Shown in pieces: positions 35,908 through 43,352 of a stretch of 49,320 nt of DNA. The position numbers and the translations under genes were made by a program. Numbering within the stretch: position 1 is the first letter of the stretch; each line of letters opens with the position of its first letter. Origin of the DNA: Clostridiales bacterium (GTDB lineage Bacteria > Bacillota > Clostridia > Lachnospirales > WQUN01); NCBI GenBank assembly GCA_031269465.1, contig JAISZB010000353.1:1-49320 (forward strand). The letters are read 5' to 3'. The notes under the pieces are model-generated. The model was not told the origin of the DNA and did no database searches. It was given only the letters and a program-made list of their open reading frames with translations.

Positions 35908-36698
35908 ATGAAAGCGATTTAAGCCTTAAGGGACGGATTTTTGACATCCAGAGATTTTCCATACATGACGGCGCTGGAATACGCACGATTGTTTTTCTAA
36001 AGGGATGCGCTCTTCGGTGCAGGTGGTGCTGCAATCCGGAATCGCAATCCAATAGCATCCAGCATATGGACTTTGATGGCGAAACCAAAACAGTCGGGCG
36101 TGATGTTACGGCGGCTGAGGTTATGGAAGAGGTTATAAGGGATGAGCCGTATTACAGGCGCTCTGGAGGCGGATTGACATTATCGGGGGGCGAGGCGCTG
36201 CTGCAGCCTGATTTTTCCGGCGCACTGCTTCGCATTTCGAAGGAATGCGGGTTGACTACCGCTATGGAGTCGACAGGCTTTGGATCATTTGAAAGCGTTA
36301 GGGATAAGATCCTTCCGTGGCTTGATGAGTTTTTAATGGACATAAAGCACATGGACAGCGCCAAGCATTTGGAGCATACAGGGCAGCCTAATGGGCGGCT
36401 CCTTGAAAATGCCCGGAAAATAGCCGGTGCGGGGCAGAATCTTTTAATCAGGGTTCCTGTGATTCCTGGATTCAATGATACTCAAGAAGAGATAGCAGCT
36501 ATTTCAAGCTTCGCAAAAAGCCTTCCGGGAGTGAAAAAGATGCGCCTCCTTCCATTCCACCAATACGGAGCGGGCAAATATGCCCGGCTTGGCATGGAAT
36601 ACCGGATGGCTGGAGCCGCCGCTCCTGAAGCTTCTAAGATGGAGGAGCTTCGCAAAACGGCTGCGGGGGCTGGCCTTGACGTGCAAATCGGAGGCTGA
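35904..36698 (+). CDS. Glycyl radical enzyme activase (radical SAM)
   Basis: This 264-residue protein generates the glycyl radical on the adjacent dehydratase using S-adenosylmethionine. The radical SAM motif CxxxCxxC is in KGCALRCRWCCNPES, near residue 37. Downstream are the GGGLTLSGGEALLQPDF strand, DEFLMDIKHMDSAKH and LLIRVPVIPGFNDT, all typical of activases. Between the cluster motif and the TAAEVMEEVIRDEPYYRRSG helix there are only about 30 residues and no extra cysteine sets. The ferredoxin-like insert with two additional Fe-S clusters found in many diol and choline dehydratase activases is therefore missing. It shares an ATGA overlap with the dehydratase stop, indicating translational coupling. 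Confidence 0.92.
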   Translation: MNESDLSLKGRIFDIQRFSIHDGAGIRTIVFLKGCALRCRWCCNPESQSNSIQHMDFDGETKTVGRDVTAAEVMEEVIRDEPYYRRSGGGLTLSGGEALLQPDFSGALLRISKECGLTTAMESTGFGSFESVRDKILPWLDEFLMDIKHMDSAKHLEHTGQPNGRLLENARKIAGAGQNLLIRVPVIPGFNDTQEEIAAISSFAKSLPGVKKMRLLPFHQYGAGKYARLGMEYRMAGAAAPEASKMEELRKTAAGAGLDVQIGG

Positions 36699-36703
36699 GG
36701 ATA

Positions 36704-37069
36704 ATGCAAAGCCATATTGCTGAAGGGAAGCTGCGCATCATTCAGGAGCAGGTTCCCGGCAGGCAGGTCACGCTTGCTCACATAATAGCAAACCCGGATC
36801 CTGCCGTAAGTGAAAAGCTGTGCGGCATGCAGGCGGCGGAAGGCTTCGCAGCAATGGGGATCCTAAGCGTCACGCCTGCTGAAATCTCGGTCATAGCGGC
36901 GGATTTGGCGGCAAAGTCCGCCAATGTGCTTTTGCAGTCCGTAGACGTTCAGAACGGAACCTTGTTTTTCGCTGGCAAAGTTGCTGAAGTGCAGACGGCG
37001 CTCGGCAGAATACTGGGCTATCTGGAGGAAGAAATGGACTTTGAGGTCTGCAGGGTCACGCGCACTTAG
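36704..37069 (+). CDS. Microcompartment shell protein, permuted BMC-H (EutS/PduU type)
   Basis: The 121-residue protein has the EutS/PduU pattern: RIIQEQVPGRQVTLAHIIAN at the N-terminus, then EGFAAMGILSVTPAEISVIA and ADLAAKSANVLLQSVDV, and a final VAEVQTALGRILGYLEEEM. In these proteins the BMC fold is circularly permuted, and six chains form a hexagonal tile with a small beta-barrel over the pore. It starts six bases after the activase stop with a GAGG site. It is the last gene of the first half of the locus; the next gene faces it on the opposite strand with a 22-base gap. Confidence 0.92.
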   Translation: MQSHIAEGKLRIIQEQVPGRQVTLAHIIANPDPAVSEKLCGMQAAEGFAAMGILSVTPAEISVIAADLAAKSANVLLQSVDVQNGTLFFAGKVAEVQTALGRILGYLEEEMDFEVCRVTRT

Positions 37070-37091
37070 GCAGAATGAAGGAATTCTCTTC

Positions 37092-37853
37092 TCACAGCGG
37101 TCTCTTTGCGCAGCTTTCCTTCTTGTGTTTGCGGCAGAGAGCGTTGACTTCCTGGCTTTCCGTAATGACTTCCGTGAATGCGGTCAGAGGCGCCGTTCGG
37201 CAAAGGTAGTCGGAGTTCATTTTGGATGTGTCGCATAGAAGATACTTCTCTTTGCTCTTAGAGATGAATTCTCTTTTGATGAAGTACTCATCCTCGCTGG
37301 CTTCGGTTGATCCTCCGGACAGGCTGAATCCCCTTGAGGACATGAATACGGCGTCAGCGTTGAAGCGTCCGGCGTACTCCACAGCGCTCTGGCCTACCAG
37401 AGACTTGGAGCCGCTTCGCAGAGAGCCTCCGGTGCACATTACAGCGATGTCCTTGCGATCTGAAAGCAAAAGGACTGTCTTGACGCCGTTTGTGATAATC
37501 CTCAAATTGCTGAACTGATCCAGATTCCTAGCCAAAATGAACACTGTGCTTGATGAATCCAGAAAAAGAGTCATTCCGTCCTTGATGAACTTGCAGGCTT
37601 GGCTGGCAATTATCTGTTTCTGCATCTCGTTGCGGTTTTCCCGCATTGCTAGGGGATCTTCATTCGCTATGCCCTCAATAAGCAATGCGCCGCCCCGCGT
37701 GCGGCGGATTTGCCTGCTTTCTTCAAGCTCTTTCAAATCTCTTCGGATTGTTGCGCCGCTTACGTAAAGCACTGAGCATAGATATTCTACAGTTACAAAA
37801 TTTTTGTCTCTCATGCAGTTCAAAATCAGTTCTTTGCGGTTTAGGCTTGCCAC
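37092..37853 (-). CDS. DeoR-family transcriptional regulator
   Basis: This 253-residue repressor-type protein has an N-terminal DeoR helix-turn-helix (RKELILNCMRDKNFVTVEYL, then VSGATIRRDLKELEE and IRRTRGGALL). The C-terminal sugar-phosphate-sensing domain has the characteristic TLFLDSSSTVFILARNL, LRIITNGVKTVLLL, GGSLRSGSKSLVG and KEKYLLCDTSKM segments. The GTG at 37853 is preceded by AGGAGGGG at 5 bases and is preferred over an ATG 60 bases upstream. It lies antisense between the two halves of the microcompartment locus: convergent with the shell gene and divergent from the aldolase operon. It probably senses a phosphorylated sugar such as fuculose-1-phosphate; that is inferred. Confidence 0.92.
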   Translation of the reverse strand: MASLNRKELILNCMRDKNFVTVEYLCSVLYVSGATIRRDLKELEESRQIRRTRGGALLIEGIANEDPLAMRENRNEMQKQIIASQACKFIKDGMTLFLDSSSTVFILARNLDQFSNLRIITNGVKTVLLLSDRKDIAVMCTGGSLRSGSKSLVGQSAVEYAGRFNADAVFMSSRGFSLSGGSTEASEDEYFIKREFISKSKEKYLLCDTSKMNSDYLCRTAPLTAFTEVITESQEVNALCRKHKKESCAKRPL

Positions 37854-37927
37854 TGCAACCCCTCCTGTACGAGCAGCCGGAATCGCCTCGCCAGGTGTTG
37901 CGAGGGAAGGCATTTATACTGGCGCTA

Positions 37928-38109
37928 TGCCGATTTGCAGTCAATGTACTTATAAATATTCTGATTTTCATAGAAAACTGCCTTTTTTGGAGCTTGCTTA
38001 TGCATTGAGTGCGAAATGCCGATATCGATCGCACCACTCAATGGAAGTCAAGCTCAAAAAAGGAACATTTGATGAAAATCGGCATAGGAACTTTCAGTGC
38101 GAATCAGCA
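37928..38109. mobile_element. TA-type miniature elements, apparently nested, copy 9
   Basis: The inner element (about 37962-38087) carries GATTTTCATAGAAAACTGCC, TTTTTTGGAGCTTGCTTATG, GCGAAATGCCGATATCGATC and GATGAAAATCGG. It is bracketed by a second pair of element ends, TGCCGATTTGCAGTCAATGT on the left and GAACTTTCAGTGCGAATCAGCA plus TA on the right. This suggests one element landed in another. It occupies the regulatory gap between the DeoR and aldolase genes. Confidence 0.6.
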
Positions 38110-38188
38110 TAATAGGAAAGCTCTCATTTTAGATTAAGCGTAATATTAACACAAATCACCCTTTATTGCAAGAATAGGAGAAAAGAGA

Positions 38189-39043
38189 ATGACATCCGCA
38201 TTTGAAATCAAGAAAGAAATGTGCGATATAGGCAGGAGAATCTATCAGAATGGGTTTGTAGCCGCCAATGACGGAAACTTTTCAGTCAAAGTCAATGCCA
38301 ATGAGTTTTACTGCACTCCGACTGGAGTTTCCAAAGGCTTCATGACACCGGATATGATACTGAAACTCGACGGCAAAGGCAGCCTCTTGGAGCCGAACTC
38401 AAAATACCGCCCGTCATCTGAGTTCAAAATGCATTTGGGAGTCTACAGAAACCGTCCTGATGTGACGGCGGTAGTCCATGCCCATCCGCCGGTTGCCACT
38501 GCCCACGCGGTATGCGGCAAAGCCTTGGATACCATGATTATGCCTGAGGTCATCATTTTCTTGGGAGAGGTTCCGCTGACAAAATACGGCACCCCCTCGA
38601 CGGAAGAAATTCCCGACGCGATTCAAGATGCAATCCAGAATCATGACGCGGTATTGCTGGAGAATCACGGAGCGTTGTCTGTAGGCGTAAATCTGACTCA
38701 AGCCTACTTTCGCATGGAAACTTTGGAATACTGGGCAAAGATCAACTTATACACTCAACAGCTGGGCGGCAGGAATGAGCTAAACGGGAATCAGGTCGCG
38801 CGCCTTCTCCAGATACGCCGGGAAATGAAGCTCCCCGGACGCCATCCGGGATGCGCCGCATGCAAGAACAACGGAACCGCCGCATGCCACAGCAATACTG
38901 GAATTGCTGCGTCATGCGGGCAGCAAGCGGCGGCCGCCGCCGCATCCTCCATGCCAGCTGCGCAATCCGCGCCAGAGATTTCCATCAGCGAAGAGGACAT
39001 TCGCACAGTTACGCTCGAAGTGCTGAAAGCGCTTGGCAGATAA
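38189..39043 (+). CDS. fucA: Class II aldolase (L-fuculose-1-phosphate aldolase) with C-terminal encapsulation peptide
   Basis: This zinc enzyme splits L-fuculose-1-phosphate into DHAP and lactaldehyde. The aldolase domain (residues ~1-210) has ANDGNFSVKVN and the metal and catalytic residues Glu78 (SSEFKMH), His97 and His99 (HAHPP) and His160 (ENHGALS), which keep the spacing of E. coli FucA. A ~50-residue linker rich in Ala, with four cysteines (CAAC, then two single Cys), leads to an amphipathic tail ISEEDIRTVTLEVLKALGR that looks like an encapsulation peptide. That places the aldolase inside the shell, as in the C. phytofermentans type of fucose microcompartment. AGGAGAAAAG lies upstream of the ATG. 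The DeoR gene is divergent. Confidence 0.93.
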   Translation: MTSAFEIKKEMCDIGRRIYQNGFVAANDGNFSVKVNANEFYCTPTGVSKGFMTPDMILKLDGKGSLLEPNSKYRPSSEFKMHLGVYRNRPDVTAVVHAHPPVATAHAVCGKALDTMIMPEVIIFLGEVPLTKYGTPSTEEIPDAIQDAIQNHDAVLLENHGALSVGVNLTQAYFRMETLEYWAKINLYTQQLGGRNELNGNQVARLLQIRREMKLPGRHPGCAACKNNGTAACHSNTGIAASCGQQAAAAAASSMPAAQSAPEISISEEDIRTVTLEVLKALGR

Positions 39044-39098
39044 GGAAGGCGCTGTTATCGAAAGCGGCTGTCAGCGCAGATGGATGGAAGGATTGGAC

Positions 39099-40514
39099 AT
39101 GATGCAGGTTTCCCAAGAGCAATTGGAGCAGATAGTAAAGAAGGTGATGGCGGCTCTTGAAGATAGCCCCAAAACCGCTGGCCTTTCCGAAAAGCGTTTA
39201 GGAGTCTTCCCCAGCATGGATGACGCGCTGGTTCATGCCGCAGCCGTCCAAGAGCGGATGCAAGGCTTAAGCCTGGCGAAGCGCGAGGAAATTATCTCGA
39301 ATATTCGACAGTTGACGCTTGATCACGCAGAAGAAATGGCAATGTTGGGCGTGTCTGAAACAAAGATGGGCAGAGTGGAGGATAAAATACTCAAGCACCG
39401 TTTGGCAGCCCAAAAGACTCCGGGGACGGAAACTCTGCGGACGGAGGCGGTATCAGGCGACTATGGGCTGACTTTGACGGAGCATGCCCCTTACGGCGTC
39501 ATTGGAGCAATCACGCCGTCAACCAACCCCAGCGAAACGGTAATCTGCAACTCAATCGGCATGATTGCCGCAGGAAGCGCCGCAGTTTTTTCCGTGCATC
39601 CGCAGGCCGCGCAGACATCGCTATTCGCGCTGGATTTAGTCAACAGGGCCGCGCAAGCGGCGGGACTTTCGCATCCTGCTGCATTTTCCCCGGAGAGGCC
39701 GTCAATAGAGGCAAGCAGAGCTCTGATGAGTTCTCCCATTGTAAAAATGCTTGTATGCACCGGAGGTCCCGGCGTAGTAAAGGCAGCGCTGTCTTCCGGC
39801 AAAAAGGCGATAGGCGCCGGAGCGGGCAATCCTCCGGTGATTGTTGATGACAGCGCCGACATAAAAAAGGCGGCCGGAGATATAATTGCGGGATGCTCAT
39901 TTGACAACAATCTGCCTTGCATAGCAGAGAAGGAAGTCTTTGCGCTGGATGGCATCTATGATGAGCTTATAGCGCAGATGAGGCTATGCGGCGCCTTTCT
40001 TATAGGAGAATCCGACAAGAAGCTCCTGGAGCGCATGGTGATGGTCAAAGATAAAAATGGAAGCCTAGCCTTAAACCGCGATTGGGTTGGCCGCGACGCA
40101 TGGAAGTTCATGGAGGCTCTTGGACTGGATGCCGATAAAAGAATCAAATGCTTGATCTGTGAAGCGGATTTTAAAGAGCTTTTTGTGCAGGAGGAGCTCA
40201 TGATGCCTATTCTTCCCATTGTGCGGGCTTCAGGAATCAAGGAGGCAATTGATCTTGCGGTTAAAGCGGAGCATGGCTTGCGCCATTCCGCTCACATGCA
40301 TTCCAAGAATGTGGATCATCTTACGGAGTTCGCGCGTGCAGCCCAAACAACGATTTTTGTGAAAAACGCCCCATCTTACGCGGGAATTGGCGTTGGAGCT
40401 GAAGGATACTGCACTTTTACAATCGCCGGCCCCACGGGGGAAGGCTTGACCTGCGCGCCCAGCTTCACGCGCAGCAGGCGGTGCGTCATGTCGGATTCCT
40501 TCCGCATTGTTTGA
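39099..40514 (+). CDS. CoA-acylating propionaldehyde dehydrogenase (PduP type) with N-terminal encapsulation peptide
   Basis: This enzyme oxidises propionaldehyde to propionyl-CoA with NAD+ in the microcompartment lumen. The first ~18 residues (VSQEQLEQIVKKVMAAL) form the amphipathic encapsulation helix. The aldehyde dehydrogenase fold follows, with VSETKMGRVEDKILKH, PYGVIGAITPSTNPSET, CTGGPGVVKAALSSGKKAIG, GAGAGNPPVIVDDSADI and the catalytic Cys274 in DNNLPCIAEKEVF. This pattern marks the acylating (PduP/EutE-like) branch. The ATG at 39099 has GGAAGG 7 bases upstream; an ATG 66 bases earlier would place non-helical residues ahead of the targeting peptide. It is 55 bases downstream of the aldolase gene. 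Confidence 0.93.
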   Translation: MMQVSQEQLEQIVKKVMAALEDSPKTAGLSEKRLGVFPSMDDALVHAAAVQERMQGLSLAKREEIISNIRQLTLDHAEEMAMLGVSETKMGRVEDKILKHRLAAQKTPGTETLRTEAVSGDYGLTLTEHAPYGVIGAITPSTNPSETVICNSIGMIAAGSAAVFSVHPQAAQTSLFALDLVNRAAQAAGLSHPAAFSPERPSIEASRALMSSPIVKMLVCTGGPGVVKAALSSGKKAIGAGAGNPPVIVDDSADIKKAAGDIIAGCSFDNNLPCIAEKEVFALDGIYDELIAQMRLCGAFLIGESDKKLLERMVMVKDKNGSLALNRDWVGRDAWKFMEALGLDADKRIKCLICEADFKELFVQEELMMPILPIVRASGIKEAIDLAVKAEHGLRHSAHMHSKNVDHLTEFARAAQTTIFVKNAPSYAGIGVGAEGYCTFTIAGPTGEGLTCAPSFTRSRRCVMSDSFRIV

Positions 40515-40605
40515 CATGCCTGAGGGCTTTTGAATTAAGCGGCGCGCAATCCAAGCCGGAAACTATAAAAATGCGGATGCCGCTATATAGGGAAGGTGTG
40601 CTTAA

Positions 40606-41793
40606 TTGGATATAAATAGCAATGATATAGAAAGCATTGTGCGAAGCGTGCTTTTGCAAATGAAGCGCGGCGACGCTCCCGCGGCGCATGGCGGGATGGC
40701 GCAGGTCGCAATGCTTAAGGCGGCTAAGCGGATTGAAATAATGGAATTTCCCATCCCCCAGCCAGGAGATGACGAAATCCTCGTAAAAGTTGAAGGATGC
40801 GGAGTTTGCGGCACCGACGTCCATGAATGGAAAGGGGATCCGTTCGGATACATTCCGCTGGTCTTGGGGCATGAGGGCACTGGGGAGATTATAGCTAAGG
40901 GAAAGGATGTACTTTTCGACTCTCAAGGAAATCCAGTGGAGATAGGAGACAAGGTAGTGACATCCGTCATCTCGTGCGGGCATTGCCAGAACTGCCTTTT
41001 GCATCCGGAAAGCCCGCAGCTTTGCGAAAACCAAGGCGTCTACGGACTGATTCCCGATAAGGCCGACAGCCACTTGAACGGGTGGTTCTCTACGCATATA
41101 TTGATTCGCGGCGGATCAACATTTTTCGTTGTAAATGATTTGTCTCTCGAGCAAAGGATGCTTCTGGAGCTTGCCGCAGTCATAGCGCATGCTCTTGAGC
41201 AGGGGAAAAGAACCGGGCGCCTTAACTTTGATTCAAGCGTAGTCGTCCAAGGATGCGGGCCGGTGGGCCTCATGATGGTGGCGGCGCTTCATGTGGCGGG
41301 ATGCTCTAAAATCATCGCCATAGACGGTTCCAGCCTCAGGCTTGATTTCGCAAAAGAGCTGGGTGCCGAGCATGCTGTAAGCTTCAAGGATCTGCCGAAT
41401 CTAGAAGAAAGAGTTAATGCTGTCAAAGGATTTACAAGGGGGGTCGGAGCCGATTTCGCCTACCAGTGCACTGGAAATCCGAAAGCGGCGTCAGACGTCT
41501 ACAAGTATGTACGCAGAGGCGGCGGACTTTGCGAGATGGGCTTTTTTGTAAACAATGGAGACTCTGTGATAAATCCGCACTTTGACCTTTGCAACAAAGA
41601 GATCATGCTGGTAGGATCATGGACCTACGGAGCTCATGAATATCCGGTTACAATGGCATTTCTGAAGAAGGCTGCGAAGATGGGGCTTCCTTTGGAGAAG
41701 ATGATAACGCACAGGTATCCTTTGAGCCGGTTGAATGAAGCTATGGAAATGAATCTGTCCATGCAGGGGATAAAAATCGCTTATGAGGCGTAA
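40606..41793 (+). CDS. Zinc-dependent alcohol dehydrogenase with N-terminal encapsulation peptide
   Basis: This medium-chain dehydrogenase (395 residues) is fused to a targeting helix: residues 2-18, DINSNDIESIVRSVLLQM, are followed by a short linker and then the enzyme. Zinc ligands are visible: Cys68 (GVCGTDVHE), His89-Glu90 (LGHEGTGE), and the structural-zinc cysteines 124, 127, 130 and 140 in SCGHCQNCLL and beyond. The cofactor-binding Rossmann motif is GCGPVGLMM. It probably reduces propionaldehyde to 1-propanol, or lactaldehyde to 1,2-propanediol, to recycle NADH inside the shell. The start is a TTG with GGAAGGTG upstream; it is accepted because the codons after it encode the helix. It is upstream of the shell genes. 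Confidence 0.88.
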   Translation: MDINSNDIESIVRSVLLQMKRGDAPAAHGGMAQVAMLKAAKRIEIMEFPIPQPGDDEILVKVEGCGVCGTDVHEWKGDPFGYIPLVLGHEGTGEIIAKGKDVLFDSQGNPVEIGDKVVTSVISCGHCQNCLLHPESPQLCENQGVYGLIPDKADSHLNGWFSTHILIRGGSTFFVVNDLSLEQRMLLELAAVIAHALEQGKRTGRLNFDSSVVVQGCGPVGLMMVAALHVAGCSKIIAIDGSSLRLDFAKELGAEHAVSFKDLPNLEERVNAVKGFTRGVGADFAYQCTGNPKAASDVYKYVRRGGGLCEMGFFVNNGDSVINPHFDLCNKEIMLVGSWTYGAHEYPVTMAFLKKAAKMGLPLEKMITHRYPLSRLNEAMEMNLSMQGIKIAYEA

Positions 41794-41807
41794 GGCGGTG
41801 CAGGTTC

Positions 41808-42149
41808 ATGGCTCTTGGCCTCATTGAGGTTTTTGGCTTCACCACAGCCATAATAGCGGCTGACGCCGCCGCAAAAGCGGCGGCCGTGGAGATAGCGGCA
41901 ATGGATATAAACAAGCCGGCTGCGGGAGACGCCGCAGAGGTTCCCCTGATTGTGCAGGTGAAGATACAGGGGGGAGTTTCTGAAGTTGAGCATGCGGTCT
42001 TGGCTGGGGTTGAGGCCGCTAAAAGAATGAATCAATTTGTTGCAAGCCATGTGATATCCCGTGAAGCTGACGGCTCGGCTGCAATGGCGCGAATAAGCGA
42101 TATTGGGAAAGATAAGCTTCGAAAGATCCGTTCGGATGAAGTTCAGTGA
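41808..42149 (+). CDS. Microcompartment shell protein, BMC-H with altered pore loop and C-terminal extension
   Basis: This 113-residue single-BMC-domain protein has [20 protein letters not shown] at the N-terminus and [20 protein letters not shown] in the second half. The segment before that ([20 protein letters not shown]) is longer than in its neighbours and replaces the usual [11 protein letters not shown] pore strand. About 25 additional charged residues (from [10 protein letters not shown]) follow the final strand. No iron-sulfur motif like that of PduK is present. The start is 14 bases after the alcohol dehydrogenase stop. It forms a hexamer by family analogy. Confidence 0.87.
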   Translation: MALGLIEVFGFTTAIIAADAAAKAAAVEIAAMDINKPAAGDAAEVPLIVQVKIQGGVSEVEHAVLAGVEAAKRMNQFVASHVISREADGSAAMARISDIGKDKLRKIRSDEVQ

Positions 42150-42181
42150 GTCAGCCATTTCTTTATAAAAGGAGAATAATC

Positions 42182-42454
42182 ATGCAAGATGCTCTTGGAT
42201 TGATTGAAACCAGAGGACTGGTAGCTGCCATAGAGGCTGCGGACGCTATGACGAAGGCGGCCAATGTAGTGCTCATCGGCACGGAGAAAATCGGATCCGG
42301 CCTCGTAACCGTTATGGTGCGCGGCGATGTCGGCGCCGTGAAGTCTGCGGTGGAGGCAGGAAGCGCGGCAGCTGCCCGCCTGGGTGAACTTGTGGCAAGC
42401 CATGTCATACCACGCCCGCATGCTGATGTGGAGAAGATTCTCCCGAAACTGTAA
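42182..42454 (+). CDS. Microcompartment shell protein, BMC-H (PduA/PduJ type)
   Basis: This canonical 90-residue BMC-H subunit has [40 protein letters not shown] with the GSG pore turn, [15 protein letters not shown] and a C-terminal [16 protein letters not shown]. Six copies make a flat hexagon with a small central pore for metabolites. The ATG at 42182 is preceded by AAAGGAGAAT; an in-frame ATG 36 bases earlier would add a non-family peptide. It is nearly identical in protein sequence to the gene at 42658. Confidence 0.95.
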   Translation: MQDALGLIETRGLVAAIEAADAMTKAANVVLIGTEKIGSGLVTVMVRGDVGAVKSAVEAGSAAAARLGELVASHVIPRPHADVEKILPKL

Positions 42455-42480
42455 AATATTCGGCGCCTTGACAAAAAGGA

Positions 42481-42516
42481 GTGAAGGCAGGGATTTTTAA
42501 AAATCCCCGCCTTCAC
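42481..42516 (+). promoter_or_regulatory. Strong hairpin between two shell-protein genes
   Basis: GTGAAGGCAGGGATTTTT (42481-42498) pairs with AAAAATCCCCGCCTTCAC (42499-42516) with one mismatch. It lies in the 203-bp gap between near-identical BMC-H genes in the middle of the operon. It could act as a partial terminator, or as an RNA-processing or stability element that sets shell-protein ratios. Confidence 0.5.
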
Positions 42517-42657
42517 TTGAAGCTGGATTTAATACTGATGCGCTAAAGGAAAGTTCCGGCATTCGAGCGCGGCTGCACGGCGTGAAAGCGGAGAATCTAG
42601 CCGCAATATAGGCGCGCTTGGCGCAGCGTCGGCGCAATTGGAATAAGGAGGGCGAAA

Positions 42658-42936
42658 ATGGTGACGGAAGCATTGGGCATGATAGAAACAAGAGGCCTCG
42701 TAGCGGCGATTGAAGCTGCGGATGCGATGGTTAAAGCGGCCAACGTTGTTTTGATAGGTTCTGAGAAGATAGGATCAGGCCTTGTAACCGTTATGGTGCG
42801 AGGCGATGTAGGCGCAGTAAAGGCGGCGGTTGAGGCTGGCGCGATGGCGGCGGGGCGTTTGGGCGAGATTGTGGCGTCCCATGTCATACCGAGGCCTCAC
42901 TCTGATGTGGAGAAGATTCTTCCAGCCATATCGTAG
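42658..42936 (+). CDS. Microcompartment shell protein, BMC-H (PduA/PduJ type), second copy
   Basis: This 92-residue BMC-H subunit is almost the same as its upstream neighbour: [60 protein letters not shown] and [16 protein letters not shown]. It is probably a recent tandem duplicate or a conserved major tile. AAGGAGGGCGAAA precedes the ATG. It is a major component of the shell by family analogy. Confidence 0.95.
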   Translation: MVTEALGMIETRGLVAAIEAADAMVKAANVVLIGSEKIGSGLVTVMVRGDVGAVKAAVEAGAMAAGRLGEIVASHVIPRPHSDVEKILPAIS

Positions 42937-42956
42937 ATTTTGGGAAGGGAAAGGCG

Positions 42957-43253
42957 ATGCGCTTGGAGCAGTCTGTCGCTCTTTTAGAGGTGCAGGCGCT
43001 GGTCGCGGCTATCGCAGGGCTTGACGCAATGCTTAAGGCTGCTTCTGTGAGGCTGATACACATTGAGCGAAGACTGGGCGGACGCTTGGTCACAGTTGTT
43101 GTGGACGGGGAATTAAGCGCTGTAGCCGCCGCCTTGGAGGCGGGCAGGGAAGCCGCGTCCAAAGTGGGCAAGGTCAAGCTCAGCGGGGTCATTGCCAGGC
43201 CTCATCCTGAAATACTCAAATTTTTGCATACCGATGACATAGATACGCCTTGA
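42957..43253 (+). CDS. Microcompartment shell protein, divergent BMC-H
   Basis: The 98-residue protein has one BMC domain: VALLEVQALVAAIAGLDAML, then AASVRLIHIERRLGGRLVTV and GELSAVAAALEAGREAASK, ending VIARPHPEILKFL. The pore turn reads RRLGGR rather than KIGSG, so the pore chemistry should differ (more positive charge) from the two canonical copies upstream. It starts 20 bases after them, with GGGAAAGG as ribosome site. It probably forms a hexameric tile of minor abundance. Confidence 0.9.
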   Translation: MRLEQSVALLEVQALVAAIAGLDAMLKAASVRLIHIERRLGGRLVTVVVDGELSAVAAALEAGREAASKVGKVKLSGVIARPHPEILKFLHTDDIDTP

Positions 43254-43352
43254 AGCTTGCCTCTCTCTTTTTGCGGGACTGCGGCGTTTCGGCTGAAAAG
43301 AAGCTTCAGCTGTACATCTAAGGGCTTTGAGGCCTAGAAGGTTGGTATTAAG

